This document shows positions 5,573-10,568 of a stretch of 10,568 nt of DNA, piece by piece. Position numbers and translations under genes: made by a program. The first letter of the stretch is position 1, and each line of letters opens with the position of its first letter. The stretch comes from Oscillospiraceae bacterium (lineage in GTDB: Bacteria; Bacillota; Clostridia; Oscillospirales; Oscillospiraceae): contig JAEFAK010000049.1 of NCBI GenBank assembly GCA_016287555.1, positions 1 through 10,568 of the forward strand, given 5' to 3'. The notes below the pieces were generated by a model that saw nothing but the letters and a program-made list of their open reading frames with translations, was not told where the DNA came from and did not search any database.

Positions 5573-6550
5573 ATGGCGACCCGAGTCGGCATCTACGGAT
5601 ACGGCAACCTCGGCCGCGGAGTGGAGCTCGCAGTTTCCGCCGCGCCCGACATGGACCTCTGCGCCGTCTTCACGCGGCGCGACCCCGCCTCGCTCAAAAC
5701 GGAGACGGACGTTCCCGTCATAGCCTCCGCCGAGGTCGAGAGCTGGAAGGATAAGCTCGACGTCCTCGTCATCTGCGGCGGCAGCGCCTTCGACCTGCCC
5801 AGGCAGACCCCGATGCTCGCGGCGCACTTCAACGTCGTCGACAGCTTCGATACCCATGCCAACATCCCGCAGCACTTCGCCGCGGTCGACGCGGCCGCCC
5901 GCGCCGCCGGGAAGACGGCGCTCATCTCGTGCGGCTGGGATCCGGGCATGTTCTCCCTCAACAGGGTCTACGCGGGCGCCATATTGCCCGACGGAGCCGA
6001 CTACACCTTCTGGGGCAGGGGAGTTTCCCAGGGCCACTCGGACGCCATACGCCGCATAGACGGCGTGCTCGACGCGCGGCAGTATACCGTCCCCGTGCAG
6101 GCCGCCGTCGACGCGGTCAGGCGCGGCGAGGCCCCGGAGCTGACCGCCCGCCAGAAGCACACGCGCGAATGCTTCGTCGTCGCCGCCGAGGGGGCCGACA
6201 GGGCCCGCATCGAGCGCGAGATAAAGACGATGAAGAACTATTTTGACGAGTACGATACGACCGTCAATTTCATCACGCAGGAAGAGCTCGACCGCGACCA
6301 CAAGGGCATCCCCCACGGCGGCATGGTCATAAGGAGCGGCCGCACCGCCGGCGGCAGCGGCACCGTCATCGAATACAGCCTCAAGCTCGACTCCAACCCG
6401 GAGTTCACGGCGGGCGTGCTCGCCGCGTGCGCGAGGGCCGCCGCGAGATTTGCCCGCGAGGGCCGAGCCGGCTGCCATACGATGCTCGATATCCCGCCGG
6501 CCTATCTCTCGCCGCTTTCCGGCGAGGAGCTGCGCGCCCATCTGCTGTAA
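5573..6550 (+). CDS. ddh: meso-Diaminopimelate D-dehydrogenase
   Basis: NADPH-dependent enzyme (EC 1.4.1.16) that aminates L-2-amino-6-oxopimelate (tetrahydrodipicolinate) to meso-diaminopimelate in one step, the short route to lysine and peptidoglycan cross-bridge precursor. The Rossmann motif GYGNLGRG is at residues 9-16. The substrate and dimer regions typical of the family are present: CGWDPGMFSLNR (120-131) and WGRGVSQGHSDAIRRI (147-162). A family-like C terminus HGGMVIRSG and SLKLDSNPEFTAGVL is also seen. At 325 residues it is the normal length (about 320-327). GGAGGG lies 6 nt before the ATG. It starts 30 nt after the lipoprotein stop with no terminator between, so it is likely co-transcribed. 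Finding it beside a surface lipoprotein fits a loose envelope theme, which is inference. Confidence 0.95.
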   Translation: MATRVGIYGYGNLGRGVELAVSAAPDMDLCAVFTRRDPASLKTETDVPVIASAEVESWKDKLDVLVICGGSAFDLPRQTPMLAAHFNVVDSFDTHANIPQHFAAVDAAARAAGKTALISCGWDPGMFSLNRVYAGAILPDGADYTFWGRGVSQGHSDAIRRIDGVLDARQYTVPVQAAVDAVRRGEAPELTARQKHTRECFVVAAEGADRARIEREIKTMKNYFDEYDTTVNFITQEELDRDHKGIPHGGMVIRSGRTAGGSGTVIEYSLKLDSNPEFTAGVLAACARAAARFAREGRAGCHTMLDIPPAYLSPLSGEELRAHLL

Positions 6551-6583
6551 GTTCACCAATCAATATAAAGCGAGGAAATGACC

Positions 6584-7468
6584 ATGAACGAGAATGAAAA
6601 GACCTGCTCCGGCAACTGCCAGGAGTGCCATACCGAGTGCGACCACGTCGGCGAGCCCGAGCAGGGCGCCTGCACGGGTGACTGCAGCTCCTGCGGCGGA
6701 AGCTGCGGGTCGGCTCAGGACCTGCATGCCGAGCTCAACAAGTACAGCACTGTCAAGCACACGATAGCCGTCGTCTCCGGCAAGGGCGGCGTCGGCAAGT
6801 CCACCGTGACCTCCATGCTCGCCGTCGCCATGAACCGCCGCGGCTTCAAGACCGCCGTGCTCGACGCGGACATGACCGGCCCCAGCATCCCCAAGTGCTT
6901 CGGCGTTTCCGAGCGGGCCGCCGCCTGCGAATTCGGCATCATTCCCGCCGAGACGAAGACAGGGGTCAAGCTGACCTCGATAAACCTCTTCCTCGATGAG
7001 GAGGACGATCCCGTCGTCTGGCGCGGCATCATCATCGGCAACACCGTCAAGCAGTTCTGGACTGACGTGTACTGGGGCGACGTGGACTATATGTTCATCG
7101 ACATGCCGCCGGGAACGGGCGACGTGCCGCTGACCGTCTTCCAGTCCATCCCCGTCGACGGCATCATCGTCGTCACCAGCCCGCAGCAGCTCGTCGGCAT
7201 GATAGTCGGCAAGGCCGTCAAGATGGCGGAGATGATGAACGTCCCCATTCTCGGTCTGGTCGAGAACATGAGCTGGTTCGAGTGCCCCGACTGCGGAAAG
7301 AAGCATGAGATATTCGGAAAGAGCAGCATCGAGGAGGTCGCCGCGAAATACGGCCTGCCCATCCTCGCGCGCCTTCCGATGAGGCCCGACGCGGCCGCCG
7401 CCTGCGACGCGGGCAGGGTCGAGGACCTGCAGTTCCCCGAGCTCGAGAGCATCGGCGACAAGCTTTGA
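6584..7468 (+). CDS. mrp: Mrp/NBP35 (ApbC) family Fe-S cluster carrier ATPase
   Basis: Cytoplasmic P-loop ATPase thought to carry and deliver 4Fe-4S clusters to apoproteins. The deviant Walker A GKGGVGKS is at residues 66-73 and DADMTGPSIPK at 94-104. DMPPGTGDVPLTV (173-185) is the Mrp signature, and CPDC (234-237) is the conserved pair that holds the bridging cluster at the dimer interface. The N terminus carries two tandem CxxxCxxCxxxC motifs (Cys 8, 12, 15, 19 and 30, 34, 37, 41). Start choice: ATG 6584 has GAGG 8 nt upstream; the in-frame ATG at 6578 has only 2 nt and would add two residues. It lies 33 nt after ddh and 3 nt before the MATE gene. Confidence 0.93.
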   Translation: MNENEKTCSGNCQECHTECDHVGEPEQGACTGDCSSCGGSCGSAQDLHAELNKYSTVKHTIAVVSGKGGVGKSTVTSMLAVAMNRRGFKTAVLDADMTGPSIPKCFGVSERAAACEFGIIPAETKTGVKLTSINLFLDEEDDPVVWRGIIIGNTVKQFWTDVYWGDVDYMFIDMPPGTGDVPLTVFQSIPVDGIIVVTSPQQLVGMIVGKAVKMAEMMNVPILGLVENMSWFECPDCGKKHEIFGKSSIEEVAAKYGLPILARLPMRPDAAAACDAGRVEDLQFPELESIGDKL

Positions 7469-7471
7469 GCC

Positions 7472-8896
7472 ATGTCCGCTCTGGGAAGACTTAAAACAAG
7501 ATATATAGGCGACCGCCGCTTCTATGGAATGGTGCTGGCGGTCGCCGTTCCCATTATGGTCCAGAACGGGATCACGAACTTCGTAAACCTTCTGGACAAC
7601 ATCATGGTCGGCCAGCTGGGGACGGAGTCGATGAGCGGGATCTCCATCGTAAATCAGCTCATCTTCGTCTTCAATATCTGCATCTTCGGCGCGACCTCGG
7701 GAGCCGGCATCTTCACCGCGCAGTTTTACGGCAGCGGGGATAACGACGGGGTGCGCGCGACGTTCCGCTTCAAGCTGATGATCTGCCTCGCGTTCGCGGT
7801 CATCTTCGTCGCGGGCTTCGCGCTCAAGGGCGAGGAGCTCATCAGGCTCTATATGAACGACGAGAACGCCGAGAGCGTCCTGCTCGCCGTCACGGAGGGG
7901 CACGATTATCTGAACATCATGATAATCGGTCTCGTCCCGTTCACGCTCTCCGCCGTCTACGTGGGGACGCTCAGGGAGACGGGGAACACGGTCCCGCCCA
8001 TGGTCGCGGGCATCGCCGCCGTCTTCGTCAACCTCATCTTCAACTACATACTCATCTTCGGAAAGCTCGGCGCGCCCGTCATGGGCGTGCGCGGCGCCGC
8101 CATAGCGACGGTCATCGCCCGCTTCGCCGAGCTCGCGATCATCCTCATCTGGACCCATACCCACCATGCGCGCTGCCCCTTCATGCAGGGGGTATACAGG
8201 TCCATGCGCGTGCCCGGGGATATAGTCAGGCGCATCTTCATAAAGGGCGCGCCGCTGATGGCCAATGAGATACTCTGGAGCGTCGGCATGGCGATGCTGA
8301 CGCAGTGCTACTCGCTGCGCGGGCTCAACGCCATCGCCGCCATGAACATCAATTCGACGATGTTCAACCTATTCAGCATAGCCTTCATCGCGCTCGGAAG
8401 CTCCGTCGGAATACTCATAGGGCAGCTTCTCGGCGCGGGCAAGATGGAGGAGGCGCGCGATGCGGACAGGAAGCTCATCTTCTTCTCTTTCGCCTGCTGC
8501 ATCGTCGTCGGCGCGCTGATGTTCGCCGCCTCCGGCCTCATCCCGAAGGCCTACAAGACCAGCGACGAGGTCCGCTCGCTCGCGACGAGCCTTATCCGCA
8601 TCGTCGCCGTGCTGATGCCCATCCACGCCCTGACCCACGCCTGCTACTTCACCCTCCGCTCCGGCGGGCGGACGTTCATAACGTTCCTGTTCGACAGCGT
8701 GTTCCTTTGGGTAATAAACTTCCCGGTCGTCTGGTGCCTGACGCACCTGACGCAGATGCACATAGTCCCGCTTTACGCCATATCCAGCGGGCTGGATATC
8801 ATCAAGGTCGTCATCGGCCTCATCATGGTCGGCAGCGGCATATGGATACACAACATCGTCGGCAGAGCCGACAAGGCCGAGCCGGAAAAAGAATAA
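7472..8896 (+). CDS. MATE family efflux transporter
   Basis: Membrane antiporter of the MATE (multidrug and toxic compound extrusion) family; members export cationic drugs or metabolites using Na+ or H+. At 474 residues with about 12 membrane segments it has the normal size. The N-terminal half shows PIMVQNGITNFVNLLDN (about 26-42) followed by MVGQLGTESMSG, the usual MATE helix 1 region. The second half repeats the theme with KGAPLMANEILWSVG and ALGSSVGILIGQLLGAG. The ATG lies 3 nt after the mrp stop with no good Shine-Dalgarno, so translation probably depends on re-initiation by ribosomes leaving mrp. The substrate is not evident. It is the last gene of the operon. Confidence 0.93.
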   Translation: MSALGRLKTRYIGDRRFYGMVLAVAVPIMVQNGITNFVNLLDNIMVGQLGTESMSGISIVNQLIFVFNICIFGATSGAGIFTAQFYGSGDNDGVRATFRFKLMICLAFAVIFVAGFALKGEELIRLYMNDENAESVLLAVTEGHDYLNIMIIGLVPFTLSAVYVGTLRETGNTVPPMVAGIAAVFVNLIFNYILIFGKLGAPVMGVRGAAIATVIARFAELAIILIWTHTHHARCPFMQGVYRSMRVPGDIVRRIFIKGAPLMANEILWSVGMAMLTQCYSLRGLNAIAAMNINSTMFNLFSIAFIALGSSVGILIGQLLGAGKMEEARDADRKLIFFSFACCIVVGALMFAASGLIPKAYKTSDEVRSLATSLIRIVAVLMPIHALTHACYFTLRSGGRTFITFLFDSVFLWVINFPVVWCLTHLTQMHIVPLYAISSGLDIIKVVIGLIMVGSGIWIHNIVGRADKAEPEKE

Positions 8897-8898
8897 CG

Positions 8899-8933
8899 AA
8901 AAAGGCCGTCTGTTCGAAGCAGGCGGCCTTTTT
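8899..8933 (+). terminator. Terminator of the lipoprotein-ddh-mrp-MATE operon
   Basis: A stem of about 14 bp (AAAAAGGCCGTCTG with CAGGCGGCCTTTTT, one G-T pair) and the loop TTCGAAG, ending in five T. It starts just after the MATE stop. The A-rich left arm also makes it able to act on the opposite strand. Confidence 0.92.
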
Positions 8934-8948
8934 ATGCTCAAAACGAAG

Positions 8949-8976
8949 GGAGCGCCCCGCGGCTGCGGAGCGCTCC
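8949..8976 (-). terminator. Hairpin terminator after the thioredoxin reductase gene
   Basis: GGAGCGC / GCGCTCC (8949-8955 and 8970-8976) plus an inner CCGC / GCGG stem with a GGCT loop, separated by one C-A mismatch. On the minus strand it follows the stop at 8991 by 14 bases. Its tail (CUUCGUUUUG) is only moderately U-rich, and the operon terminator next to it gives a second stop signal. Confidence 0.7.
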
Positions 8977-8990
8977 GTATCTATATAAAG

Positions 8991-9902
8991 TTACTTGACG
9001 TCGTCGATGTATCTGACCGCGGCGAGAGCCGAAACTGCGCCGTCCCCGCTCGCGGTAGTGAGCTGGCGGATGCGCTTGGCGCGGCAGTCGCCCGCGACGA
9101 AGAGCCCGGGGACGCCCGTCTCGCAGCTCTCGCCCGCGTCGATATAGCCCTGCGCGTCGAGCTTGACGAGATCGGCGAATATCTCGTTTTCCGGGATGAG
9201 GCCGACCGCGAGGAAGACGCCCGCGCAGTCGACGCGGATCTCGTCGCCCGCCTTGGTCTTGACTGTGACGCCCGTCACCTCGCCGCCCTCGGAGGTATAG
9301 CCCGTGACGCGCACGCCGCAGATGATGCGGACGTTCGGCGCGGCTCTGAGCTTGTCGGCAAGGGTCTTCTCGCCGGTCAGAAAATCGAGGTCCTGAAGTA
9401 TCGTGACGCTCTTGCTCGTCTCTGCCAGAAGGACGGCCTCCTGCAGCGCGCTGTTGCCGCCGCCGACGACGGCGACGTCCTTGCCGGCGAAGAAAGCGCC
9501 GTCGCAGACCGCGCAGAAGGAGATGCCGTTTCCGATGAGCTCCTGCTCGCCCTCGAGGCCGAGCGTCCTGTGCCTGACGCCGGCTGAGATGATGACGGCG
9601 CGGCTCTCGAAGACGCTGCCCTCCTCGGTAAGGACGCGGAAGGTCCCGTCCTTTTCTATTTTCGTGACGGTCTCGAGCTCGAGCTCGGCGCCCTTGGCGA
9701 GGACCTGCTCGGTCAGCGCGTCGGCAAATTCAAGTCCGCTCATCTCGGCCGTGCCGGGCCAGTTTTCTATCTTCGGGGAGAAGGCGACCTGGCCGCCGAA
9801 GCTGTTCTTCTCCAGCACGAGGACGTTCTTTCCCGCCCTCAGGGCGTAGAGGGCGGCCGTAAGGCCGGCCGCCCCTCCGCCTACGCAGATAATGTCATAC
9901 AT
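8991..9902 (-). CDS. trxB: Thioredoxin-reductase-like FAD flavoprotein
   Basis: Cytoplasmic flavoenzyme of the low-molecular-weight thioredoxin reductase family, 303 residues. FAD site VGGGAAG (7-13), redox pair CAVC (Cys 130 and 133), second dinucleotide fold GGGNSA (147-152), and the C-terminal FAD motif VAGDCRAKRIRQL (269-281) are all present. The stretch where NADPH-specific enzymes have HRRxxxR reads TILQDLDFLTGEK (167-179), with no arginine pair, so NADPH use is doubtful; NADH, ferredoxin or a flavin donor are alternatives. ATG 9902 is preferred over GTG 9911 because GAGG, overlapping the nrdD stop, sits 8 nt upstream of it. The ORF directly follows nrdD with its fused thioredoxin-like domain, which suggests it reduces that domain. 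Confidence 0.92.
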   Translation of the reverse strand: MYDIICVGGGAAGLTAALYALRAGKNVLVLEKNSFGGQVAFSPKIENWPGTAEMSGLEFADALTEQVLAKGAELELETVTKIEKDGTFRVLTEEGSVFESRAVIISAGVRHRTLGLEGEQELIGNGISFCAVCDGAFFAGKDVAVVGGGNSALQEAVLLAETSKSVTILQDLDFLTGEKTLADKLRAAPNVRIICGVRVTGYTSEGGEVTGVTVKTKAGDEIRVDCAGVFLAVGLIPENEIFADLVKLDAQGYIDAGESCETGVPGLFVAGDCRAKRIRQLTTASGDGAVSALAAVRYIDDVK

Positions 9903-9912
9903 GGTCCGCACC

Positions 9913-10568
9913 TCAGCCCGCGCGGCAGGCGTTGAGGAAGCCCTTGATGTCAGCGACGCCCGCGTACTTCTCGAAGGTCTTCCCGTCGGTGACGACGAGG
10001 GTCGGGGCCTGCTTTATGCCGAACTCCGCGACCTTGTCGAGGTTCTCCTCGGCTATGAGCTTTTCATAGGTCATGCCCGCCTTGTCGAGCAGGCTCGCGG
10101 CGACCTTGCAGTTGGGGCAGGTGGCGCGCGCGAAGAGGATCATGCGGGAATCGCCGAGCGCGACGGGCGCGCCGGTCTCCGTGATGACGGCGACGGGGGC
10201 GTCGGCCGGGGTCCTCGGCTTGAGGACGGAGCGCTCGATGTTGTAGACCTGCCTGTCCTTGTACTCCTGGACCTTGCCGTCGTTCCAGTTCTGGACGGGG
10301 CGGTAGTAGCCGGTGATGCGGGAGTAGACCTCGGCGGGCTGGCCGCAGTGCGGGCAGGTGAACTGCTCGCCGACGAGGTAGCCGTGCTCGCGGCATACGC
10401 TGTAGGTCGGGGAGAGCGTGTAGTACGGAAGCTGGTAGTTCTCGGCGATCTTGCGCACGAGGGAAGCGGCGGCCTCCCAACTGGGCAGCTTCTCGCCGAG
10501 GAAGGCGTGGAAGACGGTGCCGGAGGTGTAGAGGGTCTGCAGCTGATCCTGGATGTCGAGCGCGGAGA
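9913..10568 (-). CDS. nrdD: Anaerobic ribonucleoside-triphosphate reductase NrdD with fused thioredoxin-like domain, C-terminal part
   Basis: End of a class III ribonucleotide reductase, the oxygen-sensitive glycyl radical enzyme that makes deoxynucleotides anaerobically. The frame is open to the right edge (217 residues visible). LQTLYTSGTVFHAFLGEKLP (9-28) and LPYYTLSPTYSVC (46-58) belong to the catalytic domain end. The zinc site uses Cys 58, 71 and 74 (CPHC), perhaps with a nearby His. RITGYYRPVQNWNDGK (83-98) holds the glycyl radical Gly 86. After an Ala/Pro linker (about 117-140) comes a thioredoxin/glutaredoxin-like domain: ILFARATCPNCKVA (143-156) with CPNC, and the cis-Pro motif QAPTLVV (186-192). 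The stop (9915-9913) is followed at once by the thioredoxin reductase gene. The N-terminal part, radical activase NrdG and effector domain lie outside the window. Confidence 0.93.
   Translation of the reverse strand, partial: SALDIQDQLQTLYTSGTVFHAFLGEKLPSWEAAASLVRKIAENYQLPYYTLSPTYSVCREHGYLVGEQFTCPHCGQPAEVYSRITGYYRPVQNWNDGKVQEYKDRQVYNIERSVLKPRTPADAPVAVITETGAPVALGDSRMILFARATCPNCKVAASLLDKAGMTYEKLIAEENLDKVAEFGIKQAPTLVVTDGKTFEKYAGVADIKGFLNACRAG

Noticed and set aside
3899..6559. 886-codon minus-strand ORF opposite the lipoprotein and ddh genes
   Set aside because: Shadow of GC-rich codons on the plus strand. The plus frames encode recognised proteins; the antisense product is low-complexity Ala/Gly/Val/Asp and matches no family.
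6560..8167. 535-codon minus-strand ORF opposite the mrp and MATE genes
   Set aside because: Same antisense shadow effect, with Asp/His/Glu/Val-rich composition and no ribosome site or domain.
8934..9587. 217-codon plus-strand ORF opposite the thioredoxin reductase gene
   Set aside because: It starts inside the operon terminator and is the complement of recognised flavoprotein motifs.

Overview
The window looks like a piece of a GC-rich, anaerobic, Gram-positive (Clostridia/Oscillospiraceae-like) gut-type chromosome. The evidence is: strong GGAGG-type ribosome binding sites, compact genes with U-tailed hairpin terminators, a meso-diaminopimelate dehydrogenase, an EFR1-type flavodoxin/ferredoxin protein, a stand-alone BioY, and the end of a class III (oxygen-sensitive) ribonucleotide reductase. 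This taxonomic placement is inference from gene content.

Left part (1-~950). The minus strand carries the N-terminal two fifths or so of a sodium:solute symporter, cut by the left edge. Upstream of it is the most striking element here. A near-consensus promoter (TTGACA, 17 bp, TATACT) leads into a roughly 240-nt leader. That leader encodes a 19-residue peptide, MKTLKTAANRYWFWFYFTM, with seven consecutive aromatic residues, and ends in a perfect hairpin followed by seven U. Mutually exclusive pairings between the peptide region, a middle segment and the terminator arm can be drawn by eye. It reads as a trp/phe-type ribosome-mediated attenuator sensing Tyr/Trp/Phe, placed ahead of an SSS-family transporter in an apparent Firmicute, where T-boxes would be the usual device.

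Middle left (957-3708). bioY (biotin ECF S component) on the plus strand ends in a strong terminator. An SLC13/ArsB-like permease with its own promoter and terminator follows, then a convergent EFR1 family ferredoxin on the minus strand. EFR1 shares a GC/AT-mixed intergenic region, with two outward promoters, with the next operon.

Central plus-strand operon (3971-8896). It encodes a carbohydrate-binding (Cthe_2159-like) lipoprotein with a Gly/Pro-rich tail, meso-diaminopimelate dehydrogenase (ddh), an Mrp/NBP35 Fe-S carrier ATPase with a duplicated N-terminal Cys motif, and a MATE transporter. Gaps are 30, about 33 and 3 nt and there is one terminator at the end. The lipoprotein gene is preceded by an 11-codon upstream ORF that overlaps its start codon and by a hairpin that masks its Shine-Dalgarno.

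Right part (8949-10568, minus strand). The C-terminal part of anaerobic ribonucleoside-triphosphate reductase NrdD is fused to a thioredoxin/glutaredoxin-like domain. A thioredoxin-reductase-like flavoprotein follows directly and ends at its own hairpin. The pair looks like a dedicated redox supply for NrdD. The reductase lacks the usual NADPH 2'-phosphate motif, so its electron donor is uncertain. No tRNA, rRNA, CRISPR array or insertion sequence was seen.
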